Below are positions 12,600 through 23,254 of a stretch of 64,000 bases of DNA, in pieces (position 1 is the stretch's first letter; each line of letters starts with the position of its first letter). This stretch comes from Apophysomyces variabilis (taxonomy: Eukaryota; Mucoromycota; Mucoromycetes; Mucorales; Mucoraceae), in the NCBI GenBank assembly GCA_002749535.1, contig MZZL01000379.1, positions 272,006-336,005 of the forward strand, given 5' to 3'. The notes below the pieces were generated by a model. The model saw nothing but the letters and a program-made list of their open reading frames with translations, was not told the DNA's origin and ran no database searches. A program made the position numbers and the translations under genes.

Positions 12600-12993
12600 T
12601 AGAAGCTTTTCTTCATCAAGCAAACCGTTGTTAGATGAACTGGAAATGTGCGACATTTGATACAGGAACAGTTTAGCTATCACATCTTATTGTAGAAATA
12701 TCAAAAGATGGCGAGTCATGTCTGTTTTATGACTATAAGACCAAAAGACCATTGGGTGATGTTGTTATGTCCTTCTAAAGAGTCATTATGGAGCTTAAAA
12801 ATGCAACGGAACAGGACCTATATTGTAAAACCCCTTCTATATCTCCTTTCACGCACAGGCCAACCACAATCGCATCATGCAAAATCACATCTCTGGTACT
12901 CATTTAAATACACCTCGTGTCAACCATGATGCTCAAATATAGCACAGTATTTGGCAAAGTATCCCGGCGTGATTCTTGTTTATTACTTCTTGT
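12600..12993. other. Intergenic region
   Basis: About 0.4 kb between the 5' end of the sorting nexin gene and the 3' end of the NuiA-like gene. Nothing beyond short chance reading frames is visible. It should include the nexin promoter. Confidence 0.4.
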
Positions 12994-13536
12994 TTACGAT
13001 TCGACCAAAATACTTTTCAGACCCACCAAGGCATTTTTGCCATTGTCACCACGAATGAGGCCAAGTACTAATACTGTGATTGTTATCTCCCCGATCAAAT
13101 ACACCTTTGCGTTCTCTTCCGATTCTCCGAATAACTCCTTGAACTTTTCTAATAATGCGCGGAATCCACTTGCTTGCTTGTATGGATCATTTGCTTTGCT
13201 CGTAAGTGGTTCGAAAAATGCTGTCAAAGACTTTACATCGCGATCCCCGTCTTCTTCGACAAGTCCTAGATCGATAAGCTCTTCCACAGTAGGTAAAGTC
13301 GATTTGTCCCAAGCAATATTGAGAGATTCGAATGGAGCGTCTGTCTCAGAAACCAGCATAAGATCGCCTGCTGTTTCCTTTAACGATTGCTGAACCGATG
13401 TCGCAGCAGAAAAATCCGCGGAGGCGAGCAATGGCGTCGTTTGGGAATTCTCGTTTCTTGGTGGGTTTCTTGGCGGATTGATTTTGGGGTTGTTCAGCAT
13501 GGCAAGGTAACTATCATTAGCATTGTCTTGGTCCAT
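12994..13536 (-). CDS. NuiA-like nuclease inhibitor family protein
   Basis: A single-exon frame of about 180 residues starting MDQDNANDSYLAML. After a low-complexity Asn/Pro-rich leader, the C-terminal 130 residues follow the NuiA family pattern: LKETAGDLMLVSETDAPFES, then an acidic loop, LTAFFEPLTSKAND, FRALLEKFKELFGE, and a final strand region KVYLIGEITITVLVLGLIRG. NuiA of Anabaena is a tight protein inhibitor of the nonspecific nuclease NucA. The match is a recalled family pattern, not a search. Known members are mainly bacterial, so an ancient acquisition from bacteria is possible, though the frame has ordinary local base composition. The biological target in a fungus is unknown; a NucA/EndoG-type nuclease of the host would be the natural candidate. 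The upstream ATG-less extension to 13638 is not supported. Confidence 0.72.
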   Translation of the reverse strand: MDQDNANDSYLAMLNNPKINPPRNPPRNENSQTTPLLASADFSAATSVQQSLKETAGDLMLVSETDAPFESLNIAWDKSTLPTVEELIDLGLVEEDGDRDVKSLTAFFEPLTSKANDPYKQASGFRALLEKFKELFGESEENAKVYLIGEITITVLVLGLIRGDNGKNALVGLKSILVES

Positions 13537-14580
13537 TTTACAAATGGTTGCAACGAGAAAAAAGTGTGGTTTTTGGGACTTGATCCTATGGAGGGATTCA
13601 AGGACTTTAAAGCGCAACCAATAAGATCTCCGTCCCATGCGCTAGGTCGACGTGCAGGAATAGTGTGCCCCGAACCCTTGCGAAGCCAGCCAGAACTCGT
13701 GACATAGACACACTTCGCAAATATGAAAAGATAATAAGTACCAAAAATATTTACGCGCTAAGGAATGGAAATCAAAAGATCAATCGCTTTGAGTCTGATA
13801 TCTGACGGTTACAGTGTTCTTAATGCTTTGAATAAACGGGTTACTGTTAACGTAACGTTTCATGGTTGAACACAACTGAATCAGGTTGCCAACTGTGTTC
13901 GAACAAGCGTTAGTTATTATTGTCAGCATTGTACACAGGCAATATTGCGTTCATGGACAGTGTTATCCATTCTCTAACTGACCGGATATACATTTTACGG
14001 GGATCTTTGAGGATCACGGACTATCTGGATAAGTTGGGCTTAAACAGCCATCTTCTCATACAATAACAATCCAGTTTTGGTTACATTATTGAGCAGTTAG
14101 ATCCCCTTCAGTAGATGGGACGAGCTAGAAATAGTTCGCCAACTGTCATGCTTAGTCATTGGCTCAGGCTGGAATCATTCAAATTCCAAAGGGGAAGCTC
14201 CGCTCGATCTCCCCTTGACTTGAACTTGTCAAAGCGATGAGAGTAGATGCGACTGCACCATTGACAGACTTTCGAACAGCAACTATAGAAAACCATTGGG
14301 TATACTCATCCCTAGATTGAAAAGGAATTGGACTTCTCATTCTTTGATTTAGAATGATCCCCCTGAAACTGTATGTTACATCGTCCTCGTTCTGAGTGAA
14401 ACTGATCGGCAGTAGATCTTTCAACAAATAGGCAATGTCCAATACGATGAATTAGAAAGAAATGACATTGTCATTGTTTTTGAGGACATCTTAAAAGAAT
14501 GTCAAGCAAAATCTTCCGTAAGACAAAGAAGTGATGAAAACCAATCGCTCTTGCGGCTATCTTACACTTCGCTCTGATAG
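13537..14580. other. Intergenic region with weak reading frames
   Basis: About 1 kb upstream of the NuiA-like gene. An 87-codon minus-strand frame at 14179-14442 (starts MDIAYLLKDLLPISF) has no recognisable family and no splice context. Exons upstream of the SRA1-like segment may lie in 14440-14580 but could not be joined in frame. Confidence 0.35.
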
Positions 14581-14877
14581 TCAGGACTCAATAAGCGAAT
14601 TTTGGATGACACTGCACGGCGCATTCGAGCCATCCGAACCGATATAGATAATATAAGCCTGCATGTAATGCGTTTGCTTAGTGCATTGTGTAAAGGTACA
14701 CGACGGAGAGATAAGAGAAACCTTAAAAACCATATTATTTTTTGGGTAGCACTACAAGCCAAAGATTGGGAGACAGCGACAAGGATACATACAGATCTAA
14801 TGAAGACCGAATATGAGAAATATGGATCATGGCTGATAGGATTGAAGCGTTTGATAGAGATCTACCAAAACCTATAA
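14581..14877 (+). CDS. SRA1-like helical domain, 3' part of a gene
   Basis: An exon beginning just after an acceptor-like TAG at 14578-14580 reads SGLNKRILDDTARRIRAIR and continues without a stop to the TAA at 14875. The C-terminal half shows the SRA1/Sec31-C five-helix pattern: KRNLKNHIIFWVALQAKDW, then ETATRIHTDLM, then YGSWLIGLKRLIEIYQNL. In that family the conserved Trp of the final helix and the GLKRLI phrase are typical. SRA1-domain proteins are splicing- or transcription-associated factors in animals; Sec31 uses the same fold in COPII coats. The exon is too short to be Sec31, so a small SRA1-like protein is the better guess. The 5' exon and start codon were not located. Confidence 0.5.
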   Translation, partial: SGLNKRILDDTARRIRAIRTDIDNISLHVMRLLSALCKGTRRRDKRNLKNHIIFWVALQAKDWETATRIHTDLMKTEYEKYGSWLIGLKRLIEIYQNL

Positions 14878-15325
14878 TATACAGTATCTCCCAAAAGCAA
14901 TTTCGCAAACTACGAAAATCCAAGTTGCAGTCCAGTGCAATTAAATGTCGCAATGGATGAAATTTATATATGCATCTTGCATTCACTTGGCGGGGAGATG
15001 GGTATGGCGTCGTCAGTTTTATGACAGGTATGTAAACATTGGCCAATTCCAACTCTTATAACACGACAATTAATGTAATTTGTTAGCGTGAAGCCCAGTT
15101 TCCAAAATGCGCCAAGTGAATTTGCTAGATGCGAATTGGAAATAAAGTATACGTGTGTACAGAGACACACTCACTCACGCACATGTATATATATATATAA
15201 TGTATACATACACATGCATTCCGTCACCAGATGTTCGCACAAAATACGTTGCCCTTTTTTTTCTCTTTTTTTTTCTTTGCTTCGGTGACTCCTTGTTTTC
15301 GTTTTCTTTGTTCAACCTTCTTTAC

Positions 15326-17521
15326 ATGGTGAAAGACTCTGCTACTCAGGGGAATGTACTTCTTGATCATACATCACAGATGACGACCTTGACGGAGAAA
15401 GAGAATGACAGTTTCTCAGCAACCCCTATACTTAACCTCTATGGTTACCAGCAAGAATATCCTTCGCAGGACGTTGGTGCTGAATCCCCTCATTGGATGC
15501 AACAGATGGGTCGTGCACAGCTTGCTAGACAGGCGGGATCACCTCACCATCATGCCCGAACAGCAGCGGCCACTGCACGAGCACACCATGTGGAATCAAA
15601 ACATATACCAGGCAACCAGAAAAGAACAGTAGCCGAACAACAAACTGTTGAGGGATGGAGTTCGTTGGATTTGGGCGGTGTTGGACTCCTCCAGGTCTCA
15701 AAGAGTCTCTTCTCAACTTATCGCTTCCTGACAGCCTTGTACTTAAACCATAATCAACTCACTCAAGTAGATCCAGCTATTGGCAGTCTTACTCACTTAA
15801 TCACTTTGGATCTGTCCTGTAATCAGATCGAGAAGCTGCCACCCGACGTGGGGATGCTCACGAATTTACGTGAACTTTTGTTATTTGACAATCTCTTGAA
15901 GATTCTGCCCCCTGAGATCGGATCACTCTATCAACTCGATCTCTTGGGTATTGAAGGCAATCCATTGGAAGAGGGCGTAAAGATGTTGCTAGCCAATGAA
16001 GGGTCGGCAGCAGTAGTACGATATCTCTGCGATCATGGACCAGGCAAGCAAAGAAATAACAAAAAGAAAGAAAGAGAAAAGATGTATATCTTCGGATGGA
16101 AAGGATGGTTTAAGAGATTTGACGTTTTTCCTCTTTTTTCTTTTGTTTTTGTCTGAAAACCAAAAAAAGTGGGGTTACCACCTCCAGAACGAGAATGGCT
16201 TCTGTTCGACTCAGATCCAAACACGGACGCAGGAGGTAAAAAAGCAAATGTCATGCTGTCTTGGTCATGCTCGCATAACATACCATGCGTGATCTGAATC
16301 TATTATAGACAACTTTACGGTATTCAGTTACAATGTGCTTTGTCAGAAATATGCTACGACATTTGGCTACACACCCTCATGGGCATTGGCGTGGGATTAT
16401 CGCTCTAACATACTATTGCAAGAAATCATCGGATGGAGCTCAGATATTATCTGCTTACAGGCACGTTCACGTTGGACTGGATAGCTATATTTTTCTTTTA
16501 TTGTGGAGATTGAACATCTCAAAAGTCAATTCTCAACGACAGGAGGTAGAACTCGGGGAATACGAAAACTGCTTTACGACTCGGTTAGAGAAAGAAGGAT
16601 ACAAGGGCCTATTTTGGCCAAAGACGAGGGCAAAGACAATGCCAGAAAAGGAACGACTGTCTGTAGACGGTTGTGCTATTTTCTTTAAACAGTCAAGGCA
16701 AGTATTGCGATGAAAATCGACGGAGACAAAGCGCCTTATTCTGAACATATTCTGGGGTGTTTAGATTTCGTCTGCTGGAGAAGACGGTGGTCGAATACAA
16801 CCAGGTTGCTATGCATCGATCGGATCTGAAGACGAAGGATATGTACAATCGATTAATGAACAAAGACAATATAGCTATTATTGCCTTGTTGGAGCATCGG
16901 GAAAGGCGCACTCCGATCGTCGTGGCCAATTCGCATATACATTGGGACCCAGCCTGTGCTGATGTCAAACTAATTCAAGTGAGCCTGTTAACCCACGAAA
17001 TTGCTTCGTTTATGGAACGACACGGAGTGGAGGATACGGCACCCGTTATACTGTGCGGCGATTTCAATTCCGAGCCCAGTTCGAGCGTATACGAGCTGTT
17101 ATCCAAAGGACAAATTGCCAAATCCCATCCGGACCTCTTGGCCTTTTCTTATGGTGCCTTTACCGCTGAGGGTTTGCAGCAGCCTCTTAAACTTGAGAGT
17201 GCTTATAGCCGGATTGGGGAGCTCCAGTTTACGAATTATACCCCTCAGTTCAAGGGTGTCTTGGACTACATTTGGTATTCGATAACCCATCTCGGCGTAT
17301 CGGGTCTGTTAGGTCCGATCGAAGAGGATTTTATGGTCAAGGTCGTGGGATTGCCTGACCCACATTTTCCATCCGAGTAAGTTTTAAAAAAAAGGAAAGA
17401 AAGAAAGAAAAGGAGAGTTACTTATTTTAACATCGCAATTCACTTTTAATTGCTCAATAGTCATATACCCATCATGGCAGAGTTCTCCTATTCATCTAAA
17501 GGTTTTATTCCCAGAAAGTAG
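15326..17521 (+). CDS. CCR4: Ccr4 deadenylase (LRR plus EEP nuclease domain)
   Basis: Catalytic poly(A)-specific exonuclease of the Ccr4-Not complex, which shortens mRNA tails in the cytoplasm. The N-terminal region is Gln/His-rich, followed by LRRs (LTALYLNHNQLTQVDPAIGS, LRELLLFDNLLKILPPEIGS) that in yeast bind Caf1. The linker reads LPPPEREWLLFDSDPN. The endonuclease/exonuclease/phosphatase domain has FTVFSYNVLCQKYATTFGYT, the catalytic LQEVE split by an intron, LFWPKTRAKTMPEKERLSVDG, NSHIHWDPACADVKLIQ, LCGDFNSEPSSSVYEL, LDYIWYS and the terminal catalytic PSDHIPIMAEFSY, completed across the last intron. Catalytic residues are all present. Three introns (16044-16169, one after 16470, one after 16698) begin with GC rather than GT, judged from the frame and conserved motifs. 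The ATG at 15326 is the first sensible start; an open frame upstream to 15155 is leader. Confidence 0.95.
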
Positions 17522-17813
17522 AGAAATAAAGATTAACAATTGAAAAGCAATTTTCCATATTTGATTCATTTGTACATACAGACCCGTATGGAATTGTACA
17601 CATTCGTTATTGAAAGCAAAGAGAAAAAAGATTCGAGTTTTCGTCGTATCTATTGAGCTAGACGGAGAGTGTGTCCCGTTGGAGCGTCCGCAGCAATTCC
17701 CAAGGAGGGATCAAATGACTGTCTTTGTGCCACCAAAGTCCGGTCAAACAGGGCGCAAAGACAATAAATTTTTGCTCACTGTTGAATACTGCGGCAGCTT
17801 TGTGAACTTGGTC
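17522..17813. promoter_or_regulatory. Short CCR4-MAP1 intergenic region
   Basis: Fewer than 300 bp separate the CCR4 stop and the methionine aminopeptidase start. The two genes are head-to-tail, so this holds both the CCR4 3' end and the downstream promoter. No clear TATA box is seen. Confidence 0.4.
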
Positions 17814-19454
17814 ATGTCCGTTGCTGTTGGAATACCTGTTTGCGCTTCGCTTGATTGCACTCGTGAGGCTCATTTGCAATGTCCCACTTGTCTCAAGCAA
17901 TCCAAGAATGAGCAGTCTTTCTTTTGTTCCCAAGACTGCTTCAAGAAAAGCTGGGTAATAACAATAGAGTAGAAGGCAGATTCAAGCAACAGACTGACAG
18001 CATGATGTATTTTCTAGGGTCAGCACAAGACATTGCATGCTTCTACTAAAAGTGAGTCGGCTCCTTATAGCACAATTACGAAATCGTGACTGACAAGATT
18101 TAAAGAACAATACGATCCGTTCCCGACATTCAACTATACTGGACCTCTTAGACCGGTATACCCTCTTTCGCCACGTCGCGTTGTGCCTGCATCGATCGCG
18201 AAGCCCGACTATGCTGAAACCGGCATTCCCAGGTCAGAATTCGTTCCGTCCCGATATTCTACGATCAAAGTTCACACTCCTGAAGAAATTGAAGGGATCC
18301 GTAAAGCTTGTAAGGTACACTGTAAAGTCATAATCAAAACTTGAATCGAACTGGACTGTTGACGAACTATGCAATTGCATTTAAAGATCACGCGCGAAGT
18401 CCTGGATATTGCCGCAAAATCTATTCGCATTGGTATTACTACAGACGAGATTGGTAAGTCAGCCCACAGTTTATAATTTATTTGTACATGTTATGAATAT
18501 CTACTGGACTTTATATTGTAGATCGCATTGTGCATGAAGCCACCATCGAGCGCGGTGCCTATCCCTCACCACTCAACTACAACTACTTTCCCAAGTCATG
18601 TTGCACGTAAGTGTTTCTTTGTGCATTGACCAAGCTATCAGAATTGACATAATCATTCCCCACGGGGACTAGATCTTTAAATGAAGGTATATTTCCTTTG
18701 CCGACAAAATGATATCGCATGGTATTCTTTCTTACACTGTTATGGCATCCAGTCATCTGTCATGGTATCCCTGATCAGCGTCCTTTGCAAGATGGTGACA
18801 TTCTCAACATCGATATCAGTTGTTACTGTGACGGTTTCCACGGAGACGCTAATGGAACCTATCTCGTCGGCAATGTGGACGAAGTCGGGCGTAAACTGGT
18901 CGAAACCACCCGTGAATGTCTGGAGAAGGCTATTGCTATGGGTAAGAATAGCTAAAAACAAAATCCGGCATTAAGAAGACTTTTCATCAATGAATGAACT
19001 GACCCCAAAGGAAAATAGTAAAACCTGGTGTTCGTTATCGCGATTTTGGCAAGGTTATTGAGGAGCATGCTACCAAGAACGGCTTTTCAGTGGTGCGCGC
19101 TTTCTGTGGCCATGGCATCAACCAATTGTTTCACTGTGCGCCCAATGTTCCGCATTACGCCAGTAAGTAGACACGGATACATTGTCTCCAGGGAAAATTA
19201 CTAAAACGATGAACAGATAACAAGGCTGTTGGTATCATAAGACCAGGCCACATCTTCACTATTGAACCCATGATTTGCGAGGGAACTTGGCAGGACCATT
19301 TATGGTAAATATTTTGAAGACTAAGTTATTTCGGAAGCTTATAGACTTGTTTAGGCCTGATAATTGGACTGCTACTACAAAAGATGGTAAACGATCAGCT
19401 CAGTTTGAACATACACTTCTTGTCACGGAAACTGGCGTGGAGATTCTAACTTGA
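17814..19454 (+). CDS. MAP1: Methionine aminopeptidase type 1
   Basis: Cytosolic, ribosome-associated enzyme that removes initiator methionine. The N terminus has the eukaryotic Map1 zinc region: [20 protein letters not shown], then [12 protein letters not shown] and, after an intron, [11 protein letters not shown]. The catalytic domain follows: [11 protein letters not shown], then metal ligands in [20 protein letters not shown] (two Asp), [20 protein letters not shown] (His), [10 protein letters not shown] (Glu) and [13 protein letters not shown] near the end (Glu). These match the five-ligand pattern of M24A. The ATG at 17814 gives [13 protein letters not shown] directly before the first Cys pair. 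Roughly eight introns split the gene, several under 60 nt. All key residues are intact, so it should be functional. Confidence 0.95.
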
Positions 19455-20525
19455 GTAGCTTTCTCTCCTGAGCAAGCCCAAAAGAGAAATGGCTGATACA
19501 GTAGAGGAACAACAGTGACTACTGTATCCTCAATAAACCCAGAATTTATGTTCTGCAAAGAACATCATAATCTCTAGCTCTCGGGACACTCAACATTGTG
19601 GAAGTACACGATTTTTTCTATTGATAGCTTTTATTCGATGCTTGTCCACGAAAGTTGTATAGAAAAAAGTGGGTCCAATAACAAGACCTGCCACTTCACC
19701 CTAACCATGGGAGCGATTCGGAAGGCGTCTGACAACATCTTGCTTTTTTAAATAACCATTCGTTGAAAACGCTTATCTAGCCTTAGCAAGGAAGATGATG
19801 CAGAATGAATTCTGTTCGCGACGCGTCATTGTCATAATGCTAAGATCATCGCAGCTATGCCAACTAAAAATAGCAGTTTGAGTTTTACAGGTGTGGAAGT
19901 CACCGTAGCGCGTGTGTCACTTTATGGGCGGGAGGCAGACGTGTACTACCGTCCATAACATGACCTATGCTCCGAAGATAAGATGGTTCATAACCAGTTT
20001 CGGAGCCAAAGGAAGGTGCAATTAAAGCGTTGTTTCAATTCTTGTTCCGGTTCCCGCGATCGGTGCCTTATTTCAAGTGAATTTTCGCTAAAATAGGGTA
20101 AAAGCATGTACAAACCCACTCTTGGCAAAAGGAAAATGGAAAAAACTGCAATAGTAGGTAAAAATAAAAAAAGGAATTTAGCACTAAACATAAGCTTCAT
20201 GAATCCAAGCGAAAAAAGACATAGCTACTTGTATACGTTGGTGAGTTCCTGTACAACGGTCCACCAAACGTTTTCAGTCTTTATACTTGCTACAATCATT
20301 TTTCCCATGACCCATCCCCCCTCCCGTAACAACTCAATTACTGCAAAATGTGATAAATGTACAACTTCAGAACAGACAACCGTAAATGATTTTAGTGACA
20401 AAAAGAATAGCACTCTTTTTCTTGGGTTGGTTTATTATTTGCTGTTGCTATACATCAACTAAGTACAGTGTGGGTTTGTAAAACCACGGAAACGAGAGGT
20501 ATATGAACAAGAGATTTCTCCCAAT
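19455..20525. other. Intergenic region between converging genes
   Basis: About 1.1 kb between the 3' ends of MAP1 and the CipC-like gene. A+T-rich with oligo-A/T runs; a 118-codon frame at 20106-20462 is low-complexity and unsupported. No RNA gene or repeat is visible. Confidence 0.45.
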
Positions 20526-20915
20526 TTAGAACTGGAAACCAGTCTGCTGGCTGTAGAGCTTCTCAGCTTCCTCCTTGGCGTGGCTAGAAGAAAAAGCAAC
20601 AGTCAGTATAAGAAAATAGATGATAGTAGGATAAGGAACTGAAACTTACTGCTTGGCCTTCTCCTTGTCGAGCCAGTCCATACCCTTGGTCTCAATGAGA
20701 CGGTCGGCAGCAACACCAGCCAAACCGGCAAGGAGTTCCTTAGCAAGATGGTGGTCATCCTCACCACCTTCTTCGGCCTTCTTCTTGTTGTAGAGGCGCA
20801 TGGCTTCGAAAGCAGCGGCACCGGCCAAGAGCTGGTGGGTCCATTCGGCCTTGTGCTCTTCCTGGGGAACTTCAACAGCGTTGATCTTGTTGTAGGCTTC
20901 TTCGTGGTAGGACAT
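20526..20915 (-). CDS. CipC-like (DUF3759 family) small protein
   Basis: Two exons on the minus strand. The first starts MSYHEEAYNKINAVEVPQEE and continues HKAEWTHQLLAGAAAFEAMR; a short intron at about 20585-20645 precedes the last exon HAKEEAEKLYSQQTGFQF. It has about 107 residues and is soluble and helical, with the conserved Trp/His/Gln core and Gly-Ala hinge (ELLAGLAGVAADRLIE) seen in CipC-like proteins. CipC was described as a concanamycin-induced protein in Aspergillus and relatives are strongly expressed in many fungi; its molecular role is unknown. Codons are strikingly biased to C/G endings (AAG, GAG, CTC, GCC), unlike neighbouring genes, which suggests very high expression. A good TATA box lies 57 bp upstream of the ATG. 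Confidence 0.85.
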
Positions 20916-20971
20916 GGCGATTGAGTGTTTTTGTAATAATGATATCGAAATCGTCCGCCTGTTTCTTGCCC

Positions 20972-20979
20972 CTTTTATA
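20972..20979 (-). promoter_or_regulatory. TATA box of the CipC-like gene
   Basis: On the minus strand the sequence TATAAAAG occurs 57-64 bp before the ATG, a usual position for a strong fungal core promoter. It fits the biased codon use of this gene. Confidence 0.6.
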
Positions 20980-23012
20980 ACTTTTTTTCTCGTCTGCCCC
21001 GCCCACCTCGTTCATCTTTCTTTTTTTTCCACTGGTTGGCTAGTGCCACGTCTCATCTTGCTTTTTTTTTTCTATTCCAGCCACGCTCTGTGACGCCTTC
21101 TTGCGTACCTCGCTATAGATCATACCAATGAAACTTTCACGCTAATTTTTTTTTCGTTCCAGCCACGTACACAGAATAGATTTTCGATTGACAAATCCTT
21201 ACCTTTTTTATTTAGTTGTCCGTTTCTCTTGTCGGTTTATTATTGGTATACGTAAACCTTACTTGTTCCACAGCTCTGTTTACGCGTCATCTCCCAGGAA
21301 GCAAAATCACTCACACGCGTTTTTCGCTTTGAGCGTTTCTGATAAGCTTATCAAATAACCATCAGAGTTTAGTCCTTTTTCTTTTCCACATTGTTATCAG
21401 CAGCCTTCTCCAAAACTTTATATGGAGAATGGCAGAGATGAGATTGCTACAAATATCAATCTGTCCGGGGGATGGGCCCGTTTAATGCTTCTGCAAGTCC
21501 GATGGCTTGCATTCAATCTTTTTCTTTTTATCCCTTATTGGTCAACGGAGAATCCTCCAAATGGGTAAAATTTCTTCGTGTCTCCTGGCACCGGACTATT
21601 ATCTAACAGCTATGTTTATTAAAAAACTCTATTTCACCCTTTGATTACCAAAGTTTAGCTCCGTGCTGGTTAGTAAAGCCATGTTTCCTGTTGTTCTATG
21701 GATTGCAGCCGAAACTTAATATGTGATTCCATTCCATCATGCCACTATTTCCGAACTATGAGCTTAACTGAGTGTAGTCCCCAAATGTGGATAAAACGAA
21801 AACAGGCAACCTATCCTGCAAAAAGCTTAGCAGAAATGAATTTCTAAGACCATGGTCATGCAGTAATACGGTTTTCCATGCTCAATTTTCTTATCCATCT
21901 GCTGCCTTTGCGCTTAGCATATCTAGGATTGACTTGACAGTACTGTTTAGTGCCCGGAACAGACTAACAGTTTTCTGTTTCCGGTGCTACAGAGAGAATT
22001 CATTCTTTTTGAAGCACCCGTCCCCACGTATATTCGTCCGCTACACAGCACTTTCTTTCTTTGGCCATTTTCCCCCTGGAAGCCATTTAGTTTTTACGAA
22101 CTTTTAGCTACAACTCGGTATGATAATGAGGATAATTCTAAGATTATGGACCTTTTAAAGTATGTTCGTACACAAGTTCGTATCTTTTACATCAACTGAT
22201 GAGGTTATAGCTGACGGACACATAAGCCGAGAATAGAAATGGTTACACTCGTACTAATGCGCTAAATATCCGTCATAATATGGACTTTGAACCAACGAGG
22301 AACGAAATCATGCTTGCAATCATAGAAAATTTCACCGCTTTGGCGCTAAGCCGAGTTGTACTGCGTAAATAGTTCATCAATTTAGACAGTCGGAATTGAT
22401 AAGTTCCCACAAATGCAGTTAATGAACCGCCGAACCGGCTTTGGCAATTGACGCTTGCGCCGCGTAAAAGGTATTTTTTGCCTCGACGAAAAAGACCAGT
22501 GTGGCATAATCGAGAACCATCCAGACAAGGCACGAAACGCAGACTCATGCTCAATTCAAAGATGGACAAAGATAATGACAATGACATATCTGATTTAATT
22601 TCTTTGTTTGCTAGCCATATGCTAATATACAGAATTATCAATGAAATTGGTGGATGAGTTTCTGATAGTGGATTTTCTGTCGCGAAGAACTTCCAATATT
22701 CAAGCCTGGCCATAACAAAACAATGATTCTCAGAGAGCTTCACTGCAATAGACTTCACTATCAATGAATAAAAGAAATCAATCTGATCTTTCATCTTGAG
22801 GAAAGGTCTGGGAGCAAAGGATGGTAGCATATATATTGTTTTTTCTATTTGTCTGGAAATATTTGCGGTCAGACTACCCTTCTTTGCGTACAGTCGTGTC
22901 CATGTTCACTATTTACTGAGATTGTTTATTTCAAATCAAAGCAAGACGAGTTTATTTAAAAAAGTGGTTCTCTATTTTTGCGTGTAACTAAAAAGCTTTC
23001 AGAGTGTCTGAT
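20980..23012. other. Intergenic region without a supported gene
   Basis: About 2 kb. The part next to the CipC-like gene is rich in long T/C tracts, likely promoter DNA. A 185-codon minus-strand frame at 22273-22830 was examined and not accepted. No RNA gene or repeat was recognised. Confidence 0.45.
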
Positions 23013-23254
23013 TCATCCTTGACAGTCTGAGCGCTTTACTTTTCGCGCTGCTCGAACAATACGCTCTTGAAGGTTATCGTCAACTTGTAAGGGCTCCCTT
23101 CTTACCCCAGCTTTCACTTTAGCCCAAAACTCTTCTATTGGGTTGAGGAAGGGAGACTCGTGAGGAAGATAGAGACCTTTGTACCCTCTTTCTTCGACCA
23201 ACTGCTTAACCTTGACTGGTGTATGGATGGGTACATTATCTATGACAAGATACT
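23013..23254 (-). pseudogene. Tc1/mariner-type DDE transposase, 3' fragment
   Basis: The translated minus strand reads YLVIDNVPIHTPVKVKQL, then YLPHESPFLNPIEEFWAKVK, ending VRAARKVKRSDCQG. This is the C-terminal third of an IS630/Tc1/mariner transposase, carrying the second catalytic Asp (DN.P.H) and the final acidic residue (Glu of NPIEEFW). The first Asp and the DNA-binding domain are missing upstream, where the frame closes near 23255, and no terminal inverted repeats were found. It is therefore a relic. Confidence 0.8.

Noticed and set aside
15170..15215. CA/TA-rich simple repeat before CCR4
   Set aside because: A short microsatellite-like run in the leader, common in A+T-rich genomes; not a promoter element I can support.
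22273..22830. 185-codon minus-strand open frame
   Set aside because: No family resemblance, mixed hydrophobic and low-complexity composition, and A+T-rich chance-like codon use. Not enough to call a gene.
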